Shown one piece after another: positions 32,826 to 45,690 of a stretch of 64,000 nt of DNA. The DNA comes from Polytrichum commune (Eukaryota; Streptophyta; Polytrichopsida; Polytrichales; Polytrichaceae): contig OX485809.1 of assembly GCA_950295325.1 (NCBI GenBank), positions 15,128,001 to 15,192,000 of the forward strand, given 5' to 3'. A model generated the notes under the pieces. It was given only the letters and a program-made list of their open reading frames with translations, was not told where the DNA came from and did not search any database. Position 1 is the stretch's first letter; each line of letters opens with the position of its first letter. Made by a program: the position numbers and the translations under genes.

Positions 32826-35676
32826 ATGTCGGGTTACGAACTTGCTGACTCCGATCCTTCCAGTTATAGCGCCTCAGAGCAAGAAGCGCCTAGCCAGGAA
32901 TACGATGTGGACTACACGCCACTGGAGCGGATGCAGGGCTCTAGGAGGAAGCAACCCAATGCAGTGCTGGAAGCGACTCGCAGTTTGCGAGCTCCTAAAG
33001 TCGGTGCTGCAGTACAGAAGCCGGGGAATCAGAGTTTCCTGCCTCCGCATTGCAGGCGGCAACAACGGCTGAAACCTGGATTCAACCTATACACAAATGA
33101 GGTGCCGACGCTACCTACACATTCCGTTGCTCCGAGGTTGCATGAAATGGACCCTGCAGTACATTCTCACGACACATGTCAACTGCCCCCGGTCCTTACA
33201 GATATTTCGAACATTGCTGACCTTCCTAAGCGCCCACCTGGGAGACCATCGGCTCTTAACAGAAAGAAACAAACTTTGAAAATAGGTAATTGGTCTAATG
33301 AACAATTACAAGCTGCCATCCAAACACATGACGCAGGCATGAATATGAGGCAGGCTGCATTGACTTCTAACATACCTTACACCACATTTCGGGAGCACTT
33401 GTTTGGTAATAGAGTGAGCAGAGATCGTGGAGCAAAACCTGTTCTTAGCCATGAGGAGGAGAAGAAATTGTCAGATTGGTTAATTGAAATGGCGGAAGCG
33501 GGACATGGACTTTCTCCCACAACATTGAAGATTAAGGTGAGCAACATCGCCATGGGCAGAGATACCCCATTCCGAAATGGCATCCCGGGTGGTGGATGGA
33601 TGAGGGGCTGGAAACGACGCCACCCCGAATTACGTGTGTGCACCTCTCAAGCATTAGAGGTAGCAAGAGCAAAAGGATTATGCGAGTTCAATGTAAGGAG
33701 TTTCTACAACAATTTGGAAGCATTGTACGCCATGAACAAGTACTCACCTGATTGTATTTGGAATTGCGATGAGACCGGTGCACAGGCGGGGAAGAATGGA
33801 GGCGGTGTCATCATTGCAAGAACCGGTGCTAGGCGCGTTCATTTCATTGTGCCAGACCAACGGGAATGGTTGTCAGTGCTCGTGTGCATCAATGCAGCAG
33901 GTTCATCAATACCATCATTTTACATATTTAAAGGAAAACGCTTTGGAGCAAATTACATACAAAGATGCGAGTCAGGGGCCACAATGGCGATGCAGCCCCG
34001 GGCGTGGATGACGTCTTACCTGTTCTCGGCCTGGATTTCCCATTTCATTGCCTGCATTTGCCGCATTGGTGCCATCTCCCCTGACCATCGGCACTTGCTC
34101 ATCCTGGATGGACATAGTTTTCATGCAACATTGGAGGTTATACAGGAGGCTCGAAGTGCTAGGCTGGATATACTTACTTTACCTTCCCACACATCTCATG
34201 CTCTCCAACCATTGGATGTGGCGGTTTTCAAACCATTCAAACAATATTTCCGAGAATATCGAGATTTCTGGACTTCACGGAATATGCATCAGCCAGCAGG
34301 TAAAGAGACTCTTGCGCAGTGGGTGTCACTTGCTTTGAGGAAGGCATTGTCTCCTAAAAACATAAAAAATGGTTTCGCAAGTACATGGATTATACCATTG
34401 AATCACAGTGCAGTGGATGGGCAGTTTGCACCATCCCGAGCATTTGAAGCTACTGCCGATGAGGGAGGGATTGTTGCAGAATCCCCTTTGGACGGCATTG
34501 CATGTGAGGAGGGGACAGATGGAGATCCTGTTGCCCAGGAAGGAACTCCCACCACAAATGAGGTGAGCTCTCCGACCAGATCTGCTTTCGAAGACGACAC
34601 TGGAACGCAGGTGGATCAGGTGCCAGAAACCAACGAAAAGGGGAATTCCCAGGACATGGAAGTTGCACACATTGAAACAGAGATGGCACATGAACCCAAC
34701 TCTCAAGCAGAGCATTTTTTGTGGATTGTGATAGCGCTGACCAGGGTTTAGCGGAGGAGATTGCAGGCCTGGATCCCGCCATTGAGGAGGTAGATTCCAT
34801 TACACGTTTTCTTACCTTGCCCACTGTGACGAAAAGAAGCAAGCCAAAATTCAGAGATCCTATTTTAGATTTCACAAAATCCCACATTCTCACATTAGAG
34901 GAGTTCACGAATGCAATGCAACGATGGAAGGAATCCCGGGAAAATGCTGCGAAAGAGAAAGAGAGGAAAGCAGCTGAGAGGGAAGAAACAAAGAAACGAA
35001 AAGCTACTGAGAGGGAGGAAGCTCGAGTAGCCAAGGTCGTGGCAAGGGAGGAGGTTGCGCACTTGAAAGAGCTGAGGGCGGCGATGAGAGCCGAAGAGCA
35101 AGCCAGGTAAGATTAGAATGGCAAGAAGCACACAGCCTGAAGGTACATCATGCTGCCTCAAAGGCTGCAGAGGCAGCGGAGAAGGCAAGAAAAGCTAATG
35201 AATGACAGGAAGCACAAAGAATGAGGATGATGGGGATTGCGGAGAGTGCACATGGGTGTCAATGCCACAGAGGGAGCGTCGACATTCTGGGTTGCGAGGT
35301 GCACGGCCGCCGACCAAACATCTCACCTCCAGGCCAACAACAACTACCACCATTTGTTTTGGGTTCACCTTCCCCCTTCACCACAATCGTTTCAAACACT
35401 GAAGTCCCCATCCATCATACTGGCACCCATCTGCAATCTACGTTATCATTAGATCCTTTGACGTCTCGTCATCGATACACTGCACGATCTCAATTCCCAT
35501 CTGGTTTCCAAGCGGCATCAAGCACTGTGCAACCCAGCAATTCAATGCACAGAGTTGGGGGGCAGCCTGCGTCGCTATTTTCCTCGGCGTTTTCTCCAAC
35601 TCTTGAACGTCGACCTCCTTGGGTGCAGGCGCGCGGTGATCTGGAAGCGGCAACTCAAGAAACGCGGGCACGCTAA
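32826..35676 (+). pseudogene. pogo/Tigger-like transposase with C-terminal frameshifts
   Basis: I choose ATG 32826 (MSGYELADSD) over the ATG at 32784 because a pyrimidine-AG acceptor (ending at 32819) stands between them. Residues about 155-195 form a Psq-type helix-turn-helix (NWSNEQLQAAIQTHDAGMN). About 208-275 fit a CENP-B/Tc5 DNA-binding part (LSHEEEKKLSDWL). The DDE_1 domain keeps D315 (WNCDETG), D428 (LLILDGHSFH) and D464 (LQPLDVAVFK), so the catalytic triad is complete. The open frame ends at 34751. A second frame (to 35106) and a third (35107-35676) carry an acidic then Lys/Glu-rich coiled-coil tail. Joining them needs two shifts and one TGA at 35203-35205. The core may be intact while the tail is broken, or the tail may be spliced: CCAG/GTAAG at 35103-35111 resembles a donor. 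Confidence 0.8.
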
Positions 35677-36099
35677 AGTCGGAGGACTGCCTGGCCGCCG
35701 TTCGCTGTCAAGTAACTTCAATTTAGATTAGCTAATTTAAGTTAAATTAAGCTCAAGCTTAAGCTTAAGTTTAGATAAGGTCGTCATAATGGCGAACTCT
35801 ATGGAAACTGAACTCAGCCTGAACTTCCTGAACGGTGGCTTCCTTAGGAAGTCTTTTTTTTTTGCTTACCGTGTTTGTAGCATTGGTGGGGACAGCAAAA
35901 TGATGTCATGCTGGCAGATTTTAAGACGCTGCAACCTCCTATACAGAAGACAGTCATGCACAAGTTGGAGTTCATAGTTTGACACCTTGTACTTCCACTT
36001 TAGTCATGTTTGGCTATAATTAATCACAGTTTAATGTGCTGAGGAGTTCACCGGTTTAGGTCATGTTCTGTATGGAAATGCGGAGTGTCGTGTTTGACA

Positions 36100-36306
36100 T
36101 AGGGAGAATCTAGTGAACGAGTAGGGGGTCGGACAAACTTTTCACTTAAAAAATTTGTAGGATTTTTTGTATGGGGCAAAAAAATATGAAACAACTTGCA
36201 TTCTCCATGAATTCTTCTTGTCTATCTTGGAAAATTATCCCATGATTGTCAGACCAGATCTTCAAGGCAAATCACCTTATTTTAACGGGTTTAGGTATTT
36301 CTACCT
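36100..36306. repeat. Right terminus of the pogo-like family, long form
   Basis: The outer 200 bp of the element at 31797-36306 is repeated in inverse at 37664-37890 and, more diverged, at about 42753-42965. This shows that at least three family members are in the window. Confidence 0.75.
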
Positions 36307-36589
36307 TACACTCTAAGAAATGAAGAAATGCTCTGTCCTTCTCCACCGATTTGGAGGATTTTTCTTCCTCTTCTGTCTGGAAATCAGAAAACTAAGGTAA
36401 GCGGGTCTTCAACTGTTCAACAGACACTTCTCTGCTCTGCACCTGCTTCTCGTAGGATATGAAACACTAAATTAGTGCAAGTCCAAATCATGCCCATACC
36501 CATTTTTCTCATATTTTTTGGAGCTCATATAAATATCTTATTCATTATCAACGTGAAGATCCTCTTTCTGTACTGGTTCAACATTACAT

Positions 36590-37140
36590 GTCGTATTGTT
36601 TATCTGACAATCCTCCACATCGTATGGCACTCTGATATAATGTGTTGAGGATTGTCAGTTATAAAGTGTGGATTTAGATTGAGATTGTTCTGAAGATTGC
36701 AAGCTCCATATCATACTGAACAATCAGTAGTATCATATGTGATGATGCAATTATGGCTTGGTGTTAGTTCACAGTATATGACATAAGCAGCTGGCATATA
36801 AATCTTTAACCTCAGTCCTGTGTACTTAATAAATTGGGCAAGTTAGTCATAAAATGGGACTTTTGTTGCCTTCAGCCAGATGGGGTATTCAAAGTTTCTC
36901 AAAGCAACTTACCTGGATACTACTCTGCTTACCACTCTGTCAGAAAATCAGACAATGAATATCTCCTGTACTGCCAGAGAATCTGCCACTCAAGGCAGTG
37001 TGCAGAGAATTGCAACCATCAAAGCCACAGCTATTTGTGTGTTGATGTGCAAAACATAATTAGATTAATCACAAATAATTCTGACCAACAAATCTGATGC
37101 AGGTTTCATACAAATCCAAGCTAAGGCAATTTAGGTTGCC
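36590..37140. repeat. Third copy of the dispersed repeat at 21405-22660
   Basis: It shares TGTTGAGGATTGTC, TTCTGAAGATTGCAAGC, GGCAATTTAGGTTGCCGAGA and the blocks between with the two units near 21.4-22.6 kb, and lacks the MITE found there. No product was recognised. Confidence 0.65.
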
Positions 37141-37663
37141 GAGATGGGCTAGACAATGCTTTCTTGGATCTAAATTGTCGAACATCGGACTACAAAGCCT
37201 ACAAAAATGTTTAAAATTTGCATGTTGGACGCAATTCCCGAATGACAGCGGTTAGAGTATATTGGGTATACTGGTTCAATCATTGGTCATATGATCCGGG
37301 CAGTGTAGGATGCATCTAACAGTTGTGCCTTTGTATGATTGTAGATGTTCAAGCCATATTTGCATCCACTGAAGGCAAGCATTGCATGTACCTAAAACCC
37401 TTCAGCTGCCCTATGCTGATAAACATACGGGTCGGATACTTGGAATTATTTGGGCTATAGTGTTTTCTGTTGGCCTGATACGGCCAGTAAATCAACCAGC
37501 TTATGACGTATAATAGGCAACAACTACTGGATGGCATCCTAAGGGGGAGATTGTACGAAGTTGGACTTGTATGAGAAAGATTACGTGGTGATGAAGCCTG
37601 AAATATATGTCATTGATTGAGGCTACAATGGAGGAGGCTCAAGAGGGGCTTAAAGACACAATA

Positions 37664-37890
37664 AGGTAGAAATACCATAACCCGTGAAAATAAGATGATT
37701 CGCATTGAAGATCTGGTCTGACAATCATGAGATGATTTTCCAAGATAGACGAGAAGGATTCATGAAGAATGCAAGTTGTTTCATATTTTTCTGCCTTGTA
37801 CAAAAAATTCCATAATCTTTCAAAGTGGAAAGTTTGTCCAACCCCCTACTCGTTCACGAGATTCTCCCTGCACTAAACACGGTACACTGC
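37664..37890. mobile_element. Single terminus of a second pogo-like element
   Basis: AGGTAGAAATACC begins at 37664 after TA (37662-37663). About 225 bp inward match the complement of 36100-36306. No opposite end was found, so this is a truncated copy or a foldback partner of the element to its left. Confidence 0.7.
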
Positions 37891-38272
37891 ATTGATAAGT
37901 CCAAGCTATACTTAGTAACAAGGTAGATGGATCAAAAGTAGTTAGAAGCAAAATGATCATGCACTCCTGCAAGCATAACTGCTAAGCTAGTGCCAAAATA
38001 CTCTCCCGACGGACACTATAGCAAATTAGATATAAACCACACAGTTATTCTCTCTTATTATTCGAGTACAATAGTGCTCATCGTATGATGAAGCTCAATT
38101 GTTGATAATTTTTTTTATGGTTACAGAGTTGGGTACACTTGTATGAACTACGCGTGCATTTTTTATTTTTTATTTTCTTGTTTTGTTTTGTTTTGTTTTT
38201 GCTTTTGCTTTTATGTAGAAGCTTCCTTTAGGGATATTCTTTGAAGCGTATTAGTGAGTATCTCATTTCACG
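37891..38272. other. Gene-free stretch
   Basis: Nothing was recognised here apart from a TTTTG-type simple repeat near 38170-38212. Confidence 0.5.
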
Positions 38273-39480
38273 ATGGATAACATCATTGCCAAGGAGGAGT
38301 TGTTGGCTTCTCTAGCCAAGGAGAAACTTCGCATGAACATTTCATATGTCACCGTTGCGGAAAACCGGGACACAGTGGAAGAGTGTGTCGAGCACCAGCT
38401 CCACTTCCAAGCAACTTTGTGAAGCCGAACCTACTTACACCTTGATACTTACCTTGGAGAAGATTCCACGGGTGCGACAAACTCACTCTCTAAACTTACG
38501 GAAGATGGAATCAAGACAGCTTTAGCAGTTGTTTCGCTACAGAACGCCTCTGAAAATCTCAAGGGTTTCATAGTAGACTTAGGAGCTTCTTGCCATTTTG
38601 CTAGTGATCCCACCATGTTCTCAAAGCTAGAACATAATAGCTCTAGCAAAACCGGAAAATCAGCCTCCGGGTTTGATCATGTTATTCGAGGTCAAGGAAT
38701 GATTAACATTGCTCAATCCTCAGGCGAAGTTAACAAGATTAAGGGTGTTAAGTATGTTCCGGGTCCGAGTAAAAACTTGTTGTATGTGGATCAAATTACT
38801 AATCGTCATAATCTAATTATATTCTCAAAATCCAGATCTTTAGTTATCACTGATAGTTCACATGTCACCAAGGTGGTTATTGGTGTACGAGACATACAAA
38901 ACAATCTTTACAGACTTACCAACCTTCACTCAACTCTAGTGGCTTATCTCCTTGAACCACCCAAAGATGTAGAAACCCATCCACTGTTCACTCCCGAAGC
39001 TTTGTTTGATCGACTTTTACACACCCATGTAGCACAAAATTTACCTATCTCTCAACCACCAATCTCATTAAACAACAAACCTGCTAAAAGTAATGAGGCC
39101 CAAAACGAATAGATCCACCACTGGCACGCAAGAATGGGACATATTAGCTTTGTCAATATATCCCTTAGTAGAATGTGCATAGAAATTTTGATTTGACCAA
39201 AGTCCACCAAAATATGTCACCCATGTCAATTGGGAAAGTAGATGAGAGAGAGAACTTCAAAAGCTGCTGAAAACAGAGTCTCACAATTTCTCAAAGTTAT
39301 CTGCTATGATTTGTGCAAACCTCTCCCAGTTTAATCCTTGGGAAAGGCAATGTAATTTCTAACTTTTATAGACAACAAGTCTCGTAAAACTTGAATCTAC
39401 TTTCTCCAAACAAAGAGTCAGACTTTCAAAAAATTCGTATAGTTCAAAAGTCAGGTTGAAAATCAAACCAACAAGAAGAT
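38273..39480 (+). pseudogene. Ty1/copia gag-protease-integrase fragment
   Basis: A C-X2-C-X4-H-X4-C zinc knuckle (ICHRCGKPGHSGRVC) is encoded at 38347-38388, which is Gag nucleocapsid. At 38567-38600 the segment VDLGASCHFAS is the protease active-site region, with Asp kept and the usual Ser replaced by Leu. The open run 38615-39112 ends just before a GAG-pre-integrase motif, HHWHARMGHIS (about 39116-39150). A CHPCQLGK zinc segment follows near 39216. Integrase core traces reach about 39480, after which similarity stops. Frameshifts and stops occur between these parts. No LTRs, reverse transcriptase or primer site are seen, so this is a truncated relic. Confidence 0.8.
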
Positions 39481-42179
39481 TGGGACGATTAGGAGTGATT
39501 GAGGCGGCTCATCATGGTTTTGTGCACCCCATATTGAGTTACATGTGTCATGTATGTTCTCGAAAGCGGAGCGTGCATCCATACTTGCATCCTTGCAAGG
39601 AATTACACTACAGTCAATCAAAGCGGTGTTTAGGGCAAAGACTGGTGTGAAATCGGAGGAGTTCTTGGGTATGTGCCCGATGTTGGGCACTATGATAGCA
39701 GATATGCAGGCTTGTTTCCGCAACTTGGTGAGGGACATGGAGCACGTGGACTGCTAAAAGCTCCACAATTTCATCACCAACTCTAATTGCTTCACTTTCA
39801 ATCCCATTAATGTAACGACTGATCATGCGAGGTCCCTAAACAACCTACCCAAAGTACGATGTGCGATTAGACATTGATATGCGGGCTTGTTTTAACCACC
39901 TCATGAAGGCAAAACTAGTGTATGCCTCCATGTATGACGAGTATGGGCGTAGTTAGCTAGCGTACACACACCGTGGCATAGCACCTTGTAAGGAGCGAGG
40001 CTAAGGAATGGGCCCATGATTGAAATTATTGAATAGATAGAGTTTGTCGGCAATTGGAGGTGGAGGTTGGGAAGAGGACCGCGATTGCGTGTGGAGAATT
40101 TTGTCCATGGGTGTCGGTGTGTTAGCGTTATGAGGTAGCTATATGTGGCATTCATGCAATGAGCCATGTGGGTTTGCAAGCTGTAAATCTAGGAGGCATA
40201 CGGAAGTCGAGCCCACCAACTTGGATGGGATGTTGAGTGCAAGATGTCCCTATGTACATATTCTTGCTAGGAAACATGAGTAGTGGGCATGTCTAAAACA
40301 TTGGAAGACTATTGTTTGCCACAATTTTTGCCTAGAATAGTGAGACATGACATGCGATTTCACATGTGTTCGTGAATTTAATTTCACATCTTGGAATACA
40401 TGTATGCACATGTTTATCAATGTATGTGGGTCTAATGTACCATCATATGTGATGTTAGATTGTCATGTACCCAAACAGTAGTAGCTATTCGAACAATTAT
40501 GACTTGTTCGCAAGTATATAAAAAATGTTTTGCAAGTCATGATAGGCATTTACAATTAGGTTGAGAAATGTTAACAAAGAAGGTAGAATATTAAAAAGAA
40601 GAGTTATTTGAGCGGGAGATGTATGAAACAACTCATATTTGATATGGCTTCCAGAGGACGATGAAAGAAGATGAGTGTTAATTCAAATGCTCCTTCCACC
40701 CTGGTAGAAAATAGTTTATCATTGGCACTTGTAGAAGCAAAATCACCATCTCAGGCAGGATCCCCATCTTGGGCCCGAGGGGAGGCCTCCAGATGTCGAT
40801 AAGAGGCACTAATTGCAATCATTAATCAGGAATTTGACAAGAATGTTTGTTTGCACAACAAACTTCAAGAGTGGTTTTTGAAGATCAATAACATGGAACA
40901 CCAAATATGGAAATTGATTGTTGAAAACGTTGAGTTAATGCACAAACTAACAGAAACAAAACATAAACTTTGCCATGCATGCAAGGAGTTTAGACTCCAC
41001 ATGGACTATTACAAGAATAGCTAATATGCTGAGTAGGAAACAAATGATAGAGACCTTGGATATAAACCATTTAACCCAAAACCTTACATTCAATGTGATA
41101 AACAACATTCGCATGACTACCCTCCTGCGCATGTACCACCATACACAATTGTATTCTCCTTATGACGACAAAACCATGCACATAGATTGAATTGTCCCTT
41201 GGAATTTGTGAATATAATAAAAATAGAAATATATAAAGAAAGATCTCCACTCTTGCAATGATGTGAAGACTGCAACCATAGAAGAGTTTGGTGTGGATCT
41301 AGGCTCCGGAATCAAGGATTCTCTACTTCCCAATGTGGTGTTATAGGGGGAACACTTTTATCATTTAATGTTGTGTAAGTGGATATCATTAGCAGATTCT
41401 ACACAAGTCATTTGCCAATGAAAACCAAGTATATTACCAGTATTGGATGTGCCATGTCTCTAAAGTGTTCACATCTAAGGTAACATGTTGCCAAATTGTT
41501 CTTTCATTATAAAATACTCTCAATACATGTGGGTTGGCACCTCATAACCACACGCCACCTCCTAACTTGCCCACCTCATGCACAAAAATCAAGCATGTCA
41601 TAACTCGGTAGATAACACTCCTCATCTTTGAAGGTGGTGGGCGTAATTTGACTTTTGCGAAGGTGACTAACCCAAATATCATCAAAGTGACAACTACATC
41701 ACCATATATTGCTCACCCACCGAATTAAAGCAACTGTACTGCCAAATTGGAGCAAACAACAAGTGTCCAATTAAGAAAGCTAACCGAACTAGCCTCATCT
41801 ACCTTAGGTGTCATCTATTGCGACCACGTGGCACTTACGTAAATGAGGAGGACATGACATGGAAGGCTTGGGGCCCGGATGGAGACTTTTTGAATAATCA
41901 TTTGTCCTAAAGGTGTCCTTCTACATCAATACTCTATTATGGATACATTGGAAATTGAATCTACGAATGCTCAATGTCCTTAAAGATGTGATTGTCCTCA
42001 ATAGTGAAGTCGAGTAGTGGTGAAGGAAGAGCCGCCTAGCCTCTAAAGGAGCTGTGGAATTGACGTTTCTAGGTTGCAAGTACTTAAGGATTGTATCCCC
42101 ATTGTACCATTGAGCGTTGTGAGATTTGAGTTCATAAGCGCTTTACACCACCACTTTAGTCCATGTGTAGATGATCTAT
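39481..42179. other. Gene-free AT-rich stretch
   Basis: No gene was recognised. Short frames at 39545-39757 and 40975-41190 lack domains and splice partners. Nothing shows clear terminal repeats. Confidence 0.45.
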
Positions 42180-42539
42180 AGGCCGGTTCACATGGGGTCC
42201 CAAGTCCCAAGTCCCACTCATGTTAGCAAGTCCCAACTTTTGAGCCTCAAGAAATCACTAAAATATAGTTAATTAGCAATAAAGTCAAATTTTGATTAAT
42301 TTATGTAAGAACATTCACAAGACTTGTGTTGAAAGTTGGGCTTAACTTTTTGCTCGATCCAACTCTCAACACAAGTCCCAAGCCTTATATCCAAAAAGTG
42401 TTGCCATGTGAACATCCATGTCATACTTGGGACTTAGAACTTGGGTGAAGTGATAAGTCCCAACTTCCGTTCTCTCAGCGGCTAAGATTGCACAGATAAA
42501 CCTCAATTAACTTGGAACTTAGGACATGTGAACCGGCCT
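42180..42539. mobile_element. MITE with AGGCCGGTTCACATG ends, 360 bp
   Basis: AGGCCGGTTCACATG at 42180-42194 is matched by its complement at 42525-42539. The centre (about 42322-42377) forms a second hairpin with ACTTGTGTTGA / TCAACACAAGT arms. GGCCGG-type ends resemble the TAA-flanked element at 2127, but I could not find an exact duplication here. Confidence 0.65.
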
Positions 42540-42752
42540 TTAGTCCTTGTGGCCTCCGTATCATAATGCACTAAAGTACTAGGCTTAAACATCAAAGTGG
42601 TACGGGTCGGCACAACTATTTATTCATTAGACAAAAGATAAGTCCAATGTGATGTATGCTATGTGTCCCATGACACCTTATGCACTATAGTGTCCACATG
42701 TGCTTATGTAGTAATACTCTTAGGTGGAAATGAAAAATCCATTAAATTGCCT

Positions 42753-42965
42753 TCAAGGTGGAAAAACGGAAAACGGTGAGAATAAGTTGATTTGTCCAAA
42801 AAGAGTGGCTTGTAGTATTTTTCAAAGATGGAGTGGAGGAAGTGATGAGAAATGCACGTTGTTTCGTAATTTTGTCCGTTGTAAATAATAAATTACATTT
42901 TTCCAAACAGACAAGTAAGTCAAACCCCCTACTTGTGCAATAGTGTCTCCCTAAATCGAGCATCA
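42753..42965. repeat. Diverged terminus of the pogo-like family
   Basis: It aligns by eye with 37664-37890 in the same orientation: AAGGTGGAAA-AC, GAATAAG-TGATTTG, ATGCACGTTGTTTCGTA, and CCCCCTACTTGTGCA at the far end. It has many substitutions and no partner end. Confidence 0.55.
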
Positions 42966-45180
42966 ATATATCCTACTTTATATACAAATACACACAAAAT
43001 GGTTACCTTGATGGTACCCAAAAGTGATCCCAAGTGGTGTGAATGAAACATGACCTATTTGGCCAATCGCTGCATCATTGTCAGGCTACAATTTTTACAA
43101 ATAGCCATTTCAGGTGCATACATTAATCATTCTACTCCTAGTCTAGCGCACCACTACTGATCATTCATTGGTTCTCATTTTCTACCTTAATCATTTTCTT
43201 AGTCTTCAAGGACATCCCTCTGTGAACCCCTAGAGTGGTCCACCACTCCGCGGGATTGTTTTTAGTTAAGATGCTAGTATTAAAATTTAGAATTGATAGG
43301 GAATTTAGGGAAAATTAGTTCATTTAGCATTTAGCCTAGAAGAAGAAAGGTGAATTACCGAGGACTTTGGGCCTTCAACTAAAAGAAACAAAAATCTAGT
43401 GAAGGGTAAGGTTGGCTAAAATGAAAACTAAGTAGTGCTAGAAAATAGCAAAGTAGAAAAAACATACTAGCTAGTAAAAACAACTAGCTAAGATTTAAGT
43501 TAGTATATGTTAGTTAAGCAAATATTAATTTAGTAGTTAATATGGGCCACATAAGACAATTGGAGGTGTTTGGTGTAAGAAGGCGAAATCAACATGAAAA
43601 TTTTTGAAAAAAGAAAGAAAGAAAGCAAAGAAATCGCAACCCTTATTAGCTCCCTTAACAATCTTGCCAATTTTCGTTTCTAACAAAAGTTACAAACGTT
43701 AAGCTTTCGCATTCCGCCATGCTAATGGTTAGCTCCTCCTACCCCGGACCTTATAATTTATAAGATAGAACCTACCCTCCTACTTTGCTTTCGAAACTCA
43801 CCCCTTAATCGAAAACCAATTCTTCGATGTCGACTTCCATTCATGGAAGTCTAATCTTATGTTGATCATCGCGTTGCTGAAGCAACACTATAACAACCTG
43901 AAGCATACTATACAACTATGGCCTCACATTAGGCCAATGCCCATAAAGGCCGTGTCGTTCGGCCTCGGTGGGTGAGGCCACACTACCTCACCTATATAAG
44001 CCTCTTAGACTCTATGCAGGGCCCCTTCTTCATCGTCAAGAAACCTTTTGTCTCCCTATCAAGAGTTGGGGCCAGGTAGACATTTTCCCCTAGCCGTTGG
44101 ACCTAGAAGCCCCTAGCAGCTTCAGACCATCATAACTTCCTTATGTAATCTTTGATGCTAACAAACGACCACTCCATCTTCATCTACGCTTCACGTAGAT
44201 ACCGATGGATTCCTCTTTTACCCCATTTGGGCAAGTATTGAGGAAGTTATGCCTGTTCAAACCTTGGAAATCCCGGGAACCACTCCCAGGCCACTGTTGT
44301 ACCAGGGTGTTGTCCCGAGACAGCGCCCCACTCAAATTGCCATAACTCCTAGCTCACACCTCCGATTAAGATGTTGTTGAGCATTCTAGAATCTACACGC
44401 CATAAGCTACGCAAAGCTCATGGCCTTACCCTCGTGCCTTCTAATCTCCATGGGTGGGAGGCGTTTCTAATGCCCGGGCCCTCGCCCACACTAGGATCAC
44501 TTGGGTCCTCTCACCAACGGCGCTACAAGTCTCGGGTGTCATTTCAGGATCCCTCTTGTGCCTATGGTGTTTCGGGCATTCCTCATAGAGATGTGTGCGA
44601 CAAACTCGATGGCAAAATTTTAGAAATGTTTTTAAGGTCTCCCATTAGAGCCTCCTCAGCGAGAGGGTGACAACTTCTTCCGCGGAAATTCCCGAGCCTA
44701 AATTTGGAAAAGGATTTGAAGAATGAAGCCGGTGAGGGAGGGGTCCAACCATTTTTTAGACAGTTTAAAAACCCCTCCTTCTACTTTGTACTATCTCTCT
44801 TCTTCTAAATGTTTGGGTGAAGCCCTACTTCTATGTAGTTAGGAAAAAAACTTCTATCTTGCCTTCTCAATGGCCTAATAGCAAGGCTGGAGAAAATCCT
44901 CTACTATCTCTCCTAATTAGATTGTGTGTTTGTTAACACATAAATTTTTATTTTTATTTTTTTGTAGATGTAGGTTAGATTGTATGATTATAAATGGACG
45001 TATTGTAGACCTCAACCGCCGATGGCGTGAACGCTTAGTTCATGATCTAAAATAAATAAAAAAATTCTTATGGAGATTTTCTATAGCTATCTGTAGTTAA
45101 TTTGTGATTTGGTTAAGGTAGCAATTAATTATGAATTTTCAAAGATAAAAACAGGGTATTCTTTTTGGTAGCAACTATTG
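42966..45180. other. Gene-free stretch, one TATA-like promoter candidate
   Basis: No gene was recognised. CTATATAAG at about 43992-44000 lies 30-40 bp before a GC-richer stretch and could be an LTR or Pol II promoter. The ORF 44371-44670 downstream has no domain I recognise. I did not find paired LTRs. Confidence 0.4.
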
Positions 45181-45690
45181 GATCAAACTTCCTAGCACAA
45201 TAAAAATTTTAATTTTTAAAAATTACATTTTTTTCAAGTAGATATTTTGTCTAGCTTTCCAAGATTATTTACAAATTCTGATTTGACTAAGCCATGAATT
45301 AGATATGAATTTTTGAAGGCAGGATATGTAATTTGAGATTTCCTGGTTGACTACTGCATTACAAGGAGTCTGTTGGATTCATCTTGGCTTAACTTGCTGA
45401 TAACATAATTTTTCAAATAGATATTTTTAATATATTTCCAAAGTTATTTAGGATGTTTTATTTGAATAAGAAATAAATTAAATACAAATTTCTAAAGACG
45501 GGATACATAGTTGAAGACTTCCTGATTGATTTTTGTATTACAAGGAGTCTGCTAGATTCATCTTGGCTTAATTTGCTGATATCATATTTTTCTCAATTAA
45601 ACCTTGTTGATATCTTTCCAATGATGTATGGAAATCCCATATCCAAGTAGTAATGGATTTACTATGAATTTTTTAAGTTGAAGTTGGATC
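45181..45690. repeat. 180-bp tandem repeat, nearly three units
   Basis: Units begin near 45181, 45361 and 45541. The block ending CAAGGAGTCTG then TTCATCTTGGCTTAA recurs exactly 180 bp apart at 45361 and 45541, and the first unit is more diverged. The unit is AT-rich and non-coding, like plant satellite monomers in length. Confidence 0.78.

Larger units (their letters stand above)
31797..36306 (+). mobile_element. pogo/Tigger-like DNA transposon, 4510 bp, TA duplication
   Basis: The left terminus AGGTAGAAATACCTAAAC at 31797 is matched by its complement ending at 36306, and TA stands at 31795-31796 and 36307-36308. A transposase pseudogene of the DDE_1 (pogo) type lies inside in plus orientation. 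TA duplication, short inverted ends and a CENP-B-like transposase all agree on pogo. The terminal inverted repeat is only about 18-20 bp. The long non-coding left flank (31797-32825) is partly an intron or 5' UTR of the transposase gene. Confidence 0.85.

Noticed and set aside
42180-42539. 3-bp target duplication for this MITE
   Set aside because: Flanking triplets do not match in any phase I tried, so I left the superfamily open.
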